Shown here: piece by piece, positions 17,617 through 26,687 of the stretch
Layout of the letters: every line of letters starts with the position of its first letter
Numbering within the stretch: the stretch's first letter is position 1
Assembly (NCBI GenBank): GCA_024226515.1
Contig: JAAELQ010000230.1
Location: 1 to 64,000, forward strand
Origin: a bacterium
GTDB taxonomy: Bacteria; Acidobacteriota; Polarisedimenticolia; Polarisedimenticolales; Polarisedimenticolaceae
DNA length: 64,000 nt
Direction of reading: 5' to 3'
The notes under the pieces: generated by a model
What the model was told of the DNA's origin: nothing
What the model saw: only the letters and a program-made list of their open reading frames with translations
Database searches by the model: none
Program-made: the position numbers and the translations under genes

Positions 17617-20262
17617 TTGACCGACCACGATACACAAGCGGTGACACTCGCCGGCAGCGACACGTTGCAGCTCGGCGACCCGACGCGGCTGTGGGTCGTC
17701 GAGTCCGGCAGCCTGGCGCTGTTCTCCGTCGAGCGAGGCGAGGGTGCCGCGGCCGGGGCTCGCCGGTTCTTCTTCAAGGTGGGCGCCGGGGACCTGCTCT
17801 GCGGTCTGCCCTCCTCCGCCGACGACGCGAAGGAGATGATCGCCGTGGCCTTGACCCCGGCCTCGCTGCGACGCGTGGCGCGGCTCGATCCCACGGCCCC
17901 GGCACCCGGCTCCGGTCGCGACGGCGCCGCGCTCGCCACGCAGTGGCTGGTCCGCTGGAGCAAGGCGCTCGAGAAGTACCCCGTGCCGCCGGCGGGCGAC
18001 GGGCCGCTGCCCGGCTCGCTCGCGGCGAGCCACGCCGCGATCGTGCAGAAGGTCGCCGAGCTCGAGGGCCGCGAAGAGAAGCAGCGGCGCGAGCGGCTGA
18101 TGGCGCGCGAGCAGCGCACCGGCGAGGTCGTCCAGGAGGCGCTCGGCGAGCTGACATCGATCCTCGACCCGCGCGAGACGCATCCGCCCGAGGGCTCGGA
18201 TCTGTTCGTCGCCGCGACCGTGGTGGGACGCGCGGCGGGGATCGAACTGCAGCGCCCTCCGGCCTGGGAGCACGCCTACAAGACCGGCGACCCGGTGGAG
18301 ACGATCGCGCGCGCGTCGCACATCCGCGTTCGCCGCGTCGTGCTGCACGACGGCTGGCACGCGCAGGACTGCGGCCCGATCCTCGCGTTCCTCGGGGAGG
18401 AACGGTTGCCGATCGCGTTGCTGCCCCTTCCGTCCGGCGGCTACGACTACTTCGACGCCATGAGCAAGGCGCGCGGCCGAGTCGACGAGACGTTCGCCGA
18501 GCGCCTCGACCCGAGCGCGTTCGTCTTCTACCGCCCGTTGCCCGACTGGGCCGCGCGCGGCATGGGCCTGTTCAAGTTCGCGCTGACGGGGCGCGGCCGC
18601 GATCTCGCGCTGGTGCTGCTGACGGCGGGACTGGCCACGCTGCTCGGCATGTTCACGCCACAGGCGACCGCCCTGTTGATCGATCACGCGATCCCCGACG
18701 ACAACAGGAATCTGCTGTTCCAGATCGGACTCGGCCTGTTCGGCGCGGCCATGGGCATCGCCGTCTTCCGCTGGGCTCAGGGCGTGGCGATGCTGCGCAT
18801 CGAGACCGGCGCGGATGCGGTGACGCAGGCGGCGGTCTGGGACCGGCTGCTCAACCTCCAGCTCTCGTTCTTCCGCAGATTCGCCACCGGCGACCTGAAC
18901 TCGCGCGTGACCGCCATCACGCAGATTCGCGCCCTGCTCGGCGGCACCACGATGCGCACGTTGTTCAGCGGGGTGATCCTGCTGATGAACCTCGCGCTAC
19001 TGCTGTACTACAGCCGGATCTTGACGCTGCTTGCCATTGTGGTCGCGGCCGTCAGCGCGGTGGTGACGATCGTCTCCGGCGTGTTGATCCTGCGCTGCAC
19101 GCGAGAGATCCTCGAGTTACGCGGCAAGTTCTTCGGTTTGATGGTCCAGTTGATCAACGGCGTTAGCAAGCTACGCGTCGCGGCTGCGGAAGAGCGCGCA
19201 TTCGGGCGCTGGGCGCGGGACTACTCGCAGCTCGTGAAGCTCGAGCTGAAGCAGCTGATGATCGGCGACGCCGTCGAGGTCGTGAACATCGGTGTCGCGG
19301 TGTTGAGCTCGATCGCACTGTTCTCGGTCGCCGCGACGCTGATCCGCGACGAGACCGCGACGCTGACGACGGGCGTGTTTCTCGCCTTCAACGTGGCCTA
19401 CGGGACGTTCATCGGCGCCATCACCAGCGTGAGCAACACGATCACCGACGTGCTCGCCATCGCCATCCTCCGCGAGCGAGCCAAGCCGATCCTCGACGCC
19501 GAACCCGAGGTCAACGAGCGCAAGGCCGACCCCGGCAGACTGCGCGGAGAGATCCGCATGGCCCACGTCGGGTTCAAGTACCGCGAGGACGGGCCGCAGA
19601 TCCTCGACGACGTGACGTTCGAGGCCGAGGCCGGACAGTTCGTCGCGCTCGTCGGCACGTCGGGCAGCGGCAAATCGACGCTGTTCCGCCTGCTGCTCGG
19701 CTTCGAGACGCCCGCCGCCGGCCGCGTCCTGTTCGACGGCCAGGACGTGAGCGGCCTCGACGTGCACTCCGTGCGCCGGCAGCTCGGCGTCGTGCTGCAG
19801 AACGGCCGCATCAACGCGGGTTCGTTGTTCGACAACATCGCCACGGGGACGCAGATCACGCTCAACGACGCGTGGGAGGCCGCGCGGGCGGCCGGCTTCG
19901 AAGACGATGTCCGGGCCATGCCGATGGGCATGCACACGATCGTCGGTGAGGGCGGCACCGGCCTCTCCGGAGGCCAGCGCCAGCGCCTGCTCATCACACG
20001 GGCGCTGGTCCACAAACCGCGCATCCTGCTGCTCGACGAGGCGACCAGCGCGCTCGACAACACGACCCAGGCCATCGTCACCGAGAGCCTGCAGCAGCTC
20101 GAGGTCACCCGCATCGTGATCGCCCACCGACTGAGCACCGTCGAGAGCGCCGACCAGATCTACGTGCTGGACGGCGGGCGCATCGCCGAATCCGGCTCGT
20201 TTGCCGAGCTTGCGTCGGGGGACGGCCTGTTCTCGCGCCTGATGGCCCGCCAGCTCACTTGA
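17617..20262 (+). CDS. NHLM-type second ABC transporter (no peptidase)
   Basis: An 881-residue ABC protein of the NHLM ABC 2 family, which pairs with the C39-containing exporter. The first about 300 residues are a non-enzymatic region specific to this family (opens TLAGSDTLQLGDPTRLWVVE), then a six-helix membrane domain (about 325-610) and an ATPase with Walker A GTSGSGKST, signature LSGGQRQRLLITRAL and Walker B ILLLDEATSALD. There is no C39 Cys/His set at the N-terminus. It starts at TTG 17617, 19 bp after its partner. A hairpin-forming repeat just beyond the stop may end the operon. Confidence 0.9.
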   Translation: MTDHDTQAVTLAGSDTLQLGDPTRLWVVESGSLALFSVERGEGAAAGARRFFFKVGAGDLLCGLPSSADDAKEMIAVALTPASLRRVARLDPTAPAPGSGRDGAALATQWLVRWSKALEKYPVPPAGDGPLPGSLAASHAAIVQKVAELEGREEKQRRERLMAREQRTGEVVQEALGELTSILDPRETHPPEGSDLFVAATVVGRAAGIELQRPPAWEHAYKTGDPVETIARASHIRVRRVVLHDGWHAQDCGPILAFLGEERLPIALLPLPSGGYDYFDAMSKARGRVDETFAERLDPSAFVFYRPLPDWAARGMGLFKFALTGRGRDLALVLLTAGLATLLGMFTPQATALLIDHAIPDDNRNLLFQIGLGLFGAAMGIAVFRWAQGVAMLRIETGADAVTQAAVWDRLLNLQLSFFRRFATGDLNSRVTAITQIRALLGGTTMRTLFSGVILLMNLALLLYYSRILTLLAIVVAAVSAVVTIVSGVLILRCTREILELRGKFFGLMVQLINGVSKLRVAAAEERAFGRWARDYSQLVKLELKQLMIGDAVEVVNIGVAVLSSIALFSVAATLIRDETATLTTGVFLAFNVAYGTFIGAITSVSNTITDVLAIAILRERAKPILDAEPEVNERKADPGRLRGEIRMAHVGFKYREDGPQILDDVTFEAEAGQFVALVGTSGSGKSTLFRLLLGFETPAAGRVLFDGQDVSGLDVHSVRRQLGVVLQNGRINAGSLFDNIATGTQITLNDAWEAARAAGFEDDVRAMPMGMHTIVGEGGTGLSGGQRQRLLITRALVHKPRILLLDEATSALDNTTQAIVTESLQQLEVTRIVIAHRLSTVESADQIYVLDGGRIAESGSFAELASGDGLFSRLMARQLT

Positions 20263-20267
20263 TGCCC

Positions 20268-20350
20268 GGGGTCTGACGAAAAACTGTTGCAGGCGGTGCG
20301 TATCGCCGGGTTGACGAGCCTGGCGCTGCAACGGTTTTTGGTCTGACCCC
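20268..20350. repeat. REP-like inverted repeat after the exporter operon
   Basis: Two facing arms begin and end with GGGGTCTGAC...GTCTGACCCC. The left arm continues GAAAAACTGTTGCAG (to about 20294), the right arm is CTGCAACGGTTTTTG (about 20324-20340); three mismatches occur in the first 24 positions. It fills most of the 119-bp gap between the ABC gene and the lamin-tail gene. It could be a transcription terminator, a REP-type palindrome or a small mobile relic. No transposase is nearby. Confidence 0.6.
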
Positions 20351-20381
20351 TTTCCTTGTTTGGTCGTACCTTTCCAGGAAC

Positions 20382-22457
20382 ATGTCGCGCTTTGCCCCAG
20401 GCATTCTCCTCGTCGTGCTGCTGATCGCCGGCCCGCTCGAGGCCCAGGTCGTGATCAACGAGGTGATGTACAACTCGCCGGGCACGCCCGACGTCGAGTT
20501 CGTCGAGCTGTACAACGCCGGCGGCGCGGCGGTCGACCTGACGGGCTGGTACCTACTGGACGACGACGACGGTCACGACCGCTGCCCGCTCGCGGGCACG
20601 CTCGACCCCGGCGGCTATCTCGTCGTGGCCGGACGCCTCGACCTGTTCGGCGCGTCGTACCCCGGCGTCACGAACCTCAACGTCGACGAGTTCGGCAGCG
20701 CGACGCCCGGCGTCGGTTTCGGGCTCGGCAACACCGCCGACGACGTTCGCCTGTTCGATGCGGCGGACGCCCTGCGCTCGGGCCTGAGCTACACCGACGA
20801 CGCCCCGTGGCCATCGGAGGCGGACGGCGACGGGCCCTCGCTCGAGCTGACGCACCCCGCCCTCGATCCGCAGTCGGCGACGAACTGGGCGGCCGGAGTC
20901 GGCGGAGGGACTCCCGGCGAGGAGAACAGTACGTTCGTCTCCAACCCGGCCCCGCAGATCCTCGGCGTCGGGCGCAATATCCAGCTGCCGCGCAGCTTCC
21001 ACAACGTCACGGTCACCGCGGACGTCGTCGACGACGAGTCCGGGCCGCAGGTCGAGCTGTGGGTCGACGACGGCACGGGCTACAGCGCCTCGACGATGTT
21101 CGACGACGGCCTCAACGGAGACGCAGCGCCGGGCGACGGGCGCTACGGGGCGACGATCGGCACACAACCGCCGGGCACGATCGTGCGCTACTACGTCTCG
21201 GCGACCGACACACTGCCGCAGACGGTGACCGACCCGTCGGCTGCGCCGCAGCAGCACTACGCCTACACCGTCAACCACGAGCTTCCCGCCTTGCGCATCA
21301 GCGAGCTGCTGGCCTCGAATCAGGACGGCCTGACCGATGGTGCGGGCGAGACGGAGGACTGGGTCGAGATCCACAACCGCGGGGTCGACGCCGTCGACCT
21401 CGACGGCCTGTTCCTCACCGAGGACCTCGACGAGACGCAGCGCTGGGCTCTCCCGGCGGTCGTGTTGCAGCCCGCCGAGCGTGTGATCGTCTTCTGTGAC
21501 GACGAGGTCGCGGAGGGACCGTTTCACGCCTCGTTCCGGCTGTCCCGCGGCGGTGGCGAAATCGGTCTGTTCGAGTCGATCGTGCACGGCAACGTCCCGA
21601 TCCACCGTTACACCTTCGGCGTGCAGAGTCCGGACGTCTCGTTCGGCTTCCTCCCGGATCATGCGGCGCGTCCCGACTACATCGCGACCCCCACGCCGCT
21701 GGCCGAGAACACGGGCCTCGCATTCTCGGACATCGTCGTCAACGAGGTCTCGGCGGCGGACGGCGCGGACTGGATCGAGCTGTACAACCGCGGCGACAAC
21801 ACGCTGGACATCGGGGGCTGGCACCTGTCCGACGACTACCTGCTGCCGACGAAATACACCTTCCCGCTGCTGACGCTGCTGGAGAGCGGCGACCACCTCG
21901 CTCTCGACTCGGCGGTGCTCGGCTTCAACCTGGCCGCGGACGGCAGCGACGTCGTCCAGCTGTCGTCGGCCAACGGCGACGTGGGCCGCGACTACCTGGA
22001 CTACGGAGCGCAGGCCGGCGGCATGAGCTACGGCCGACTGCCGGACGGGGCGCCGGAGTGGCACCACTTCGACAGCCCCAGCCCCGGCACGGCCAATGCC
22101 TGCAACCCGGCCGTCCCGCTGCTGTCGCCCGTGCAGGACTTCCGTTTCGACGGCGCCGGAGTCGCGCTGTGGGATCCCCTACCCGGTGCGGCGTTCTACG
22201 ACCTGGTGCGTGGAGAGATCGAAGCGTTGCGTGGGTCCGCGGGCGACTTCACGTCCGGCGTGACCTGGTGCGACGAGAACAACCTCGCCGACGTACAGGC
22301 GTGGATCCCGGAGCAGCCGTCTCCCGGCACCGCGCAGTTCTACCTGGTGCGGGGCAACGACGACGCCTGCGGATTCGGCACATACGACAGCGCCGCGGCG
22401 TCCCAGCAGGGTTTTCGCGACGCCGAGATCGCGGCCGCCGCCGCGAGCTGTCCGTAG
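20382..22457 (+). CDS. Secreted protein with three lamin-tail domains
   Basis: Predicted exported protein of 691 residues. The signal peptide is MSRFAPGILLVVLLIAGPLEA. Lamin-tail (LTD) domains appear at about 22-150 (VVINEVMYNSPGTPDVEFVE), 303-400 (RISELLASNQDG...EDWVEIHNRG) and 445-575 (DIVVNEVSAADGADWIELYN); the region 195-300 resembles a beta-sandwich seen beside such domains. The last about 100 residues form a cysteine-containing module with YDLVRGEI, FYLVRGN, GFGTYDS and a final SCP. LTD domains in bacterial secreted proteins are usually non-catalytic beta-sandwiches. It starts about 30 bp after a REP-like repeat and converges with the TonB receptor 10 bp from its stop. Confidence 0.88.
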   Translation: MSRFAPGILLVVLLIAGPLEAQVVINEVMYNSPGTPDVEFVELYNAGGAAVDLTGWYLLDDDDGHDRCPLAGTLDPGGYLVVAGRLDLFGASYPGVTNLNVDEFGSATPGVGFGLGNTADDVRLFDAADALRSGLSYTDDAPWPSEADGDGPSLELTHPALDPQSATNWAAGVGGGTPGEENSTFVSNPAPQILGVGRNIQLPRSFHNVTVTADVVDDESGPQVELWVDDGTGYSASTMFDDGLNGDAAPGDGRYGATIGTQPPGTIVRYYVSATDTLPQTVTDPSAAPQQHYAYTVNHELPALRISELLASNQDGLTDGAGETEDWVEIHNRGVDAVDLDGLFLTEDLDETQRWALPAVVLQPAERVIVFCDDEVAEGPFHASFRLSRGGGEIGLFESIVHGNVPIHRYTFGVQSPDVSFGFLPDHAARPDYIATPTPLAENTGLAFSDIVVNEVSAADGADWIELYNRGDNTLDIGGWHLSDDYLLPTKYTFPLLTLLESGDHLALDSAVLGFNLAADGSDVVQLSSANGDVGRDYLDYGAQAGGMSYGRLPDGAPEWHHFDSPSPGTANACNPAVPLLSPVQDFRFDGAGVALWDPLPGAAFYDLVRGEIEALRGSAGDFTSGVTWCDENNLADVQAWIPEQPSPGTAQFYLVRGNDDACGFGTYDSAAASQQGFRDAEIAAAAASCP

Positions 22458-22467
22458 GCGGCCGGCC

Positions 22468-25400
22468 TCAGAACGCCACGCGCATTCCGACCTGGAACTG
22501 CCGGCCGAAACGTCGGATGCCCTCGTTCGATCCGTTGATCGAACGCGACAGCACCAGGGTGTCGTCGTTGAACACGTTGAACATCTCGACCGTCAGCTGA
22601 AGGCTGGCGCCGCGTAGGGCGAACTCCCTGGCCAGGCGCAGGTCGAGATTCCAGAACGACGGGTTGCGCTGGTCGTTGCGTTGGCGGGTCGGGTAACGGA
22701 TGCGACGCCGCAGCTCGACGTCCCCCTGGTTCTGGTACTCCCACGGCACCGCGTAGACGGTCAGCAGGTTCTGCTCGAACGAGAAAGGCAGCCCGGACTG
22801 CCAGCGCAGCGAGCCGCCGAAGCGGAAGCCCCACGGCGTGATGGAGATCGCGGTGAGCTTCAGGTCGTGGCGCTGGTCGTAGGACAGGTAGCCCTCCTCG
22901 TCGTCGATCAGCGTGCGCTCGTTGCCCAGGACCTGCGCGAAATCCTCCGCCTGCCCGTAGGCCTCGGACCAGGTGTACGACGCGTTCATCTGCCATCCGC
23001 GGTACTGGCGCCGCACGAACTCCACGACGTAGGCCTCGTAGTCGGCCTCGTTGAAGTTGCCGACCAGCAGGATATCGGCCCAGCCGGGGTTCTGTACGTA
23101 GAGGTCGGGCAGGCCGTCCGGCCGCGCCTGATCGCGGCCCAGCAGCCCCACGCCCGGGATCACACCGCCGGTGCAGTCGTCGATCCGCCCGTCGCCCGGA
23201 CCGGGATCGGTGTCGATGTAGACCTCACCGGTGAAGTAGTCGATGCGCTCGCGCCCCTCGCCGTAGCTCGGGTACACGGCGTAGGTGCCGATCCCGCGCG
23301 GAGGTCGCAGGCAGCGCCCGCGATCCGCCTGCACGTGATTCTGATCGACGTCCTGAAGTTGATCGCGGAAACTGCGACGCATGTAGGACAGGCGGATCGA
23401 GCTCTCCGGCCACAGGCTGCGCTCGAACGACAGCTGCAGCTCGTCCTGATACGGGGCGCTCAGATCGCGGTCGACCCACTGCACGCTGACGCCGGTGCCG
23501 ACGCCCTCGAACAGCCGGTGTTCGGCGTAGCGCCCGGTCGTCCCGTCGGCCTGCGCCACGATCGTCACGTCGGTGAACGGCGGCTCCATCTCGATCAGCG
23601 GGACCCCGAGAAACAGCTTGTCGTAGTAGCGGCCGGCGGAGGCCGAGAACTTCGTGCGACCGTTACCCCACGGATCCCAGGCGACGGAGACTCGCGGCGA
23701 GAAGTAGTTGTTCGCGTAGTGGATGCTCTCCACGGACTGCTTCTTGCGCCAGAAGGCGCTCTGCACCGCGGTGGGCCCCAGCGGCAGGAACACCGCGCGC
23801 ACGCCGAGCACGTCGCCGAGGTGTTGCTGGAACTCGTTGATCGCCGGAAACGCGGTAAATGCGCGGGGTACGATGTTGTACGGTCGGATGCCCTGCGCCC
23901 ACAGCGCGAAGAACTGCGCGGTCTCCGCCTCGGTGTCGAACTCGCCGAATCCCGGCGCGGCGATCTCCTCGCGGTCGAAGCGCAGGCCGAGCGTCACGCT
24001 GACCGTGTCGACGGGACGGAACCGGTCCTCGAGAAACACGCCCCAGCTCGTGCCGGTCGCCCGGTCGTCGTTCGCCACGGGGACCGACGTGCGCGCCGTC
24101 GCGAGCCCCACGGGGGGGCCGAACAGTCCGTCGCTGACCTCGAACGTCACGCTGGGCCTACGCTCGAGGTCGCGATAGAAACGCTCGTTCTCCACGATGA
24201 ACCCGGTCTTGATCCGGTGCGACGCGCCGAGAAACCGACCGGTGTAGATGTCCGCCTGCGTGCGGATCGTCAGGCGCTGGCGATCGTCGCGCCAGGTCTC
24301 CGGGAACGCTCCGCTGATCGTGCCCAGCGTGACGTTGTCGCAGACCGTGTCCTGCAGAACCGCGAAGCGGTCGTACTCCACACAGGTGCTGCGGGCCGTC
24401 GGATCCGTGGGGATGAAGTCGTTGCCGCTGTCCTGGTAGGCCACGATCGACTCCACCAACAGGCGCGTCGACACGGGCGCGGTCCACGTCAGCGTGTAGG
24501 TCTGTCCGCCGCGCTCGTGCGTATGCGTCGACTCCGGCGGGCGGAAAGTGCTCACGTCGACGTTCTCCAGCGTCAACGGGTCGGACTGGAACTGCAGCGC
24601 GAGCTTGTTGCGCGGAGACAGCTGGAACGTGATCTGGTCGGAGTGGATGCCTTGCGTGCGCGTGATCACCGCGAGACTGGTCAGCAGATTGACCGGGTCC
24701 TCGCGCTTGATGTACTCGTGCGATGCGCGGTACCACAGGCGATCGCGGACGATCGGGCCCGAGAGTTGCAGCGACGGCTGGATCCACGAGAAGTCGGGGT
24801 CGCCGACGACCGACGGCGATGCCGCGCCGGTGCGGTCGAGCTCGGAGCTGCGGAAGATGAACGCGGCCACGCCCTCGTGCTCGTTGCCCCCCTGCTTCTG
24901 AACGATCCGGGCGAACCCGCCCTGCGCGCGTCCGAACTCGACACCGGCGCCGCCGGTGATGATCTGTAGCTCCTCGATCGACTCGGGATGGACGTAGCTC
25001 AGCCACTCTCCGGTCAGCGGATCGACGTTGCTGACGCCACCCACGAGCGCCTTGAAGTCGCGGAAGCGCGCGCCGTGAACGTTCGGGTTGCCGTCCTCGT
25101 CGGCGTCCTTGACGCCCGGGGCGAGCGTCAGCGTGTTCTGGTAGAAGCGACCCGGGATCGGGAGGTTCTCCAGGAACAGATCGCTCAGTGTCGTGGTCGC
25201 GGCGGTCTGGTCGAGTTCGACGATGTCGCGCCGTCCCGTCACCTTGACCCGCTCGCTCAGCTCCGGGAGCATCGAGACGGTGAGGTGCTCGCGCTCGTCG
25301 GTGGACACGCGAAGGTCGCCGACCGCCTGCGTGGCGAACCCCGGCATCGCGACCAACGCGCGGTAGCCCCCGCCGGCGCGGAGCACGGGGAAGATCACGC

Positions 25401-25620
25401 GGCCCGCGACGTCCGTGCGCGCCGCCGTGGCGGCCACGAAGCCGAACTCGTTCTGCAGCGTGACCGTCGCGCCCGCGAGCGGCTCACCGGTCGCCGCATC
25501 GATCGCCAGAATCTCGATGCCGCCCGTCCGGGCCGAGACGATCCCGGCAACGAAGAACGCGAGCAGCGATGCGAGGACCGCGCGGGTCAGGGACAGGGGG
25601 CGATGAACCGGGGGAGGCAC
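22468..25620 (-). CDS. TonB-dependent outer-membrane receptor with carboxypeptidase-like N-domain
   Basis: A 1050-residue outer-membrane receptor of the Oar-like type. After a signal peptide (ALASLLAFFVAGIVSA) comes a carboxypeptidase-regulatory-like beta sandwich (about 32-115: DAATGEPLAGATVTLQN), then the plug domain (about 120-270, GRRDIVELDQTAATTTLS) and a long beta barrel ending in VGMRVAF with the terminal Phe of outer-membrane proteins. Such receptors take up siderophores, glycans or peptides; the substrate is not evident. The GTG start at 25620 has AGGA about 9 bases upstream and lies 34 bp inside the end of the preceding gene, suggesting translational coupling to that secreted protein. 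Confidence 0.93.
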   Translation of the reverse strand: MPPPVHRPLSLTRAVLASLLAFFVAGIVSARTGGIEILAIDAATGEPLAGATVTLQNEFGFVAATAARTDVAGRVIFPVLRAGGGYRALVAMPGFATQAVGDLRVSTDEREHLTVSMLPELSERVKVTGRRDIVELDQTAATTTLSDLFLENLPIPGRFYQNTLTLAPGVKDADEDGNPNVHGARFRDFKALVGGVSNVDPLTGEWLSYVHPESIEELQIITGGAGVEFGRAQGGFARIVQKQGGNEHEGVAAFIFRSSELDRTGAASPSVVGDPDFSWIQPSLQLSGPIVRDRLWYRASHEYIKREDPVNLLTSLAVITRTQGIHSDQITFQLSPRNKLALQFQSDPLTLENVDVSTFRPPESTHTHERGGQTYTLTWTAPVSTRLLVESIVAYQDSGNDFIPTDPTARSTCVEYDRFAVLQDTVCDNVTLGTISGAFPETWRDDRQRLTIRTQADIYTGRFLGASHRIKTGFIVENERFYRDLERRPSVTFEVSDGLFGPPVGLATARTSVPVANDDRATGTSWGVFLEDRFRPVDTVSVTLGLRFDREEIAAPGFGEFDTEAETAQFFALWAQGIRPYNIVPRAFTAFPAINEFQQHLGDVLGVRAVFLPLGPTAVQSAFWRKKQSVESIHYANNYFSPRVSVAWDPWGNGRTKFSASAGRYYDKLFLGVPLIEMEPPFTDVTIVAQADGTTGRYAEHRLFEGVGTGVSVQWVDRDLSAPYQDELQLSFERSLWPESSIRLSYMRRSFRDQLQDVDQNHVQADRGRCLRPPRGIGTYAVYPSYGEGRERIDYFTGEVYIDTDPGPGDGRIDDCTGGVIPGVGLLGRDQARPDGLPDLYVQNPGWADILLVGNFNEADYEAYVVEFVRRQYRGWQMNASYTWSEAYGQAEDFAQVLGNERTLIDDEEGYLSYDQRHDLKLTAISITPWGFRFGGSLRWQSGLPFSFEQNLLTVYAVPWEYQNQGDVELRRRIRYPTRQRNDQRNPSFWNLDLRLAREFALRGASLQLTVEMFNVFNDDTLVLSRSINGSNEGIRRFGRQFQVGMRVAF

Positions 25621-26552
25621 GCGTTGAATCCTTGAGGTCGCTCCGTACCCGCGCCGTTCCTACCGTAGGAGCCCTCCTCCCCGGCGCCGGTGTTGCGCGG
25701 GACCACCAGATAATACGTGCTGCTCGGCGCAGGCGTGATCGTCGCGGTCGTTCCTGCGGACGTGAAGCAAAGTCTGCTCTGATGGCTGTAGAAGAAGCCC
25801 AGGGCGCCCTCGTATACCTCGTAGTCGTCGTCCGTCGCGTTGCACGAGGCGCTCCAGGACAACGACAGGTCGCCGCCGGTCGTCTTGTCGACGGTCAACG
25901 GCACTCCCGCGACGTCGCCTCCGTTCGGGATCTCCCCCGCCCCGGACGCGGCGCAGGTCACCGGCCGATAGACCAACCCGAAGACCCAGTCGCCGGTGAC
26001 GCCCAGCGGACAGGCGTCGTTCCAGCCCCCGGGCACGGCGAACACGACGTTCTTGCCGGCCTGGCAGCCGTTGCCGTCGTGGATGACCGTCGGAGTGAAG
26101 GGGTCGCCGCTGTTCTGATTGAGGAACTCGAGCGTGACGCTGACCGGAGACGAGGTGACGAGGATCGACCCCGGGAGCGGCTCGAAGTCGAACTCGTTGA
26201 TGACGCCGTCGGTCAGCACGGGGCCGTTCTGCGTGAAGATCGGCACACCGGGATTCGGCAGTCCGCCCTCGTAGATGTGGATCGACTGCTCCAGCGCGTC
26301 GGGAGCTCCACCGAACTGGGAGCCCCAACCGATCCGCACGCGGAGGATCTCCGCGGGCAGGTCGCCGGCGGGAATCGTGAAGACGCTGCCCGCCTGCTCC
26401 TGCGGTACGAAGCAGGGACAGGCCACGGAGCCCCCGCCGGTGAAGTTCTCCACCGGCGGCTCTTCCGGACACTGGGCCCGGACCGCGACCGAGGCGACCG
26501 ACGTCAGACAGACGAGCACGGCGGCGAGGAATACGGGCTTCGAGCGGACCAT
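25587..26552 (-). CDS. Secreted protein of unknown function with YLV/GSYG C-terminal module
   Basis: About 321 residues with an N-terminal signal peptide (VFLAAVLVCLTSVASVAVRA). The central part is a beta-rich domain with paired cysteines (VACPCFVP; NGCQAGKN; DACPLG). The C-terminal about 105 residues form a fibronectin-like module: LSLSWSASCNATDDDYEVYE, STYYLVVPRNTG, EGSYGRNGAGTERP and a final APCP, a pattern I associate with exported proteins of Acidobacteriota. The start ATG at 26552 has GGAGG 8 bases upstream. It precedes and overlaps the TonB-receptor gene by 34 bp, so it may be a surface partner of that receptor. No enzymatic motif is seen. Confidence 0.82.
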   Translation of the reverse strand: MVRSKPVFLAAVLVCLTSVASVAVRAQCPEEPPVENFTGGGSVACPCFVPQEQAGSVFTIPAGDLPAEILRVRIGWGSQFGGAPDALEQSIHIYEGGLPNPGVPIFTQNGPVLTDGVINEFDFEPLPGSILVTSSPVSVTLEFLNQNSGDPFTPTVIHDGNGCQAGKNVVFAVPGGWNDACPLGVTGDWVFGLVYRPVTCAASGAGEIPNGGDVAGVPLTVDKTTGGDLSLSWSASCNATDDDYEVYEGALGFFYSHQSRLCFTSAGTTATITPAPSSTYYLVVPRNTGAGEEGSYGRNGAGTERPQGFNACLPRFIAPCP

Positions 26553-26616
26553 GGACGTGCCTCCTCCGGGGAACCCCTCTCTGGGTGGAATTCTACCGCG
26601 AATCCACCTCTTTCTT

Positions 26617-26626
26617 GAAACGTTTC
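26617..26626. promoter_or_regulatory. Palindrome GAAACGTTTC in a divergent promoter region
   Basis: A perfect 10-base palindrome within TTGAAACGTTTCC, in the 135-bp gap between the divergently read secreted-protein gene (from 26552) and the DUF4097 gene (from 26688). It resembles the core of LacI/GalR-family operators. Ten bases can arise by chance and no LacI-type regulator is in the window. Confidence 0.25.
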
Positions 26627-26687
26627 CGCGCGGGCGGCGTGTTCTCCGATGAGAGCCCCGCCATACGGGGCAAACGGGGGTTTCCAG

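Noticed and set aside
15369..18119. 916-codon open frame opposite the C39 ABC and second ABC genes
   Set aside because: Both plus-strand genes have complete ABC motifs; the antisense product is low-complexity (QHAQ, DQRRDR) with no fold.
22681..24969. 762-codon plus-strand frame opposite the TonB receptor
   Set aside because: Antisense shadow, composition typical of GC-rich complementary frames; receptor homology runs through the whole region on the minus strand.
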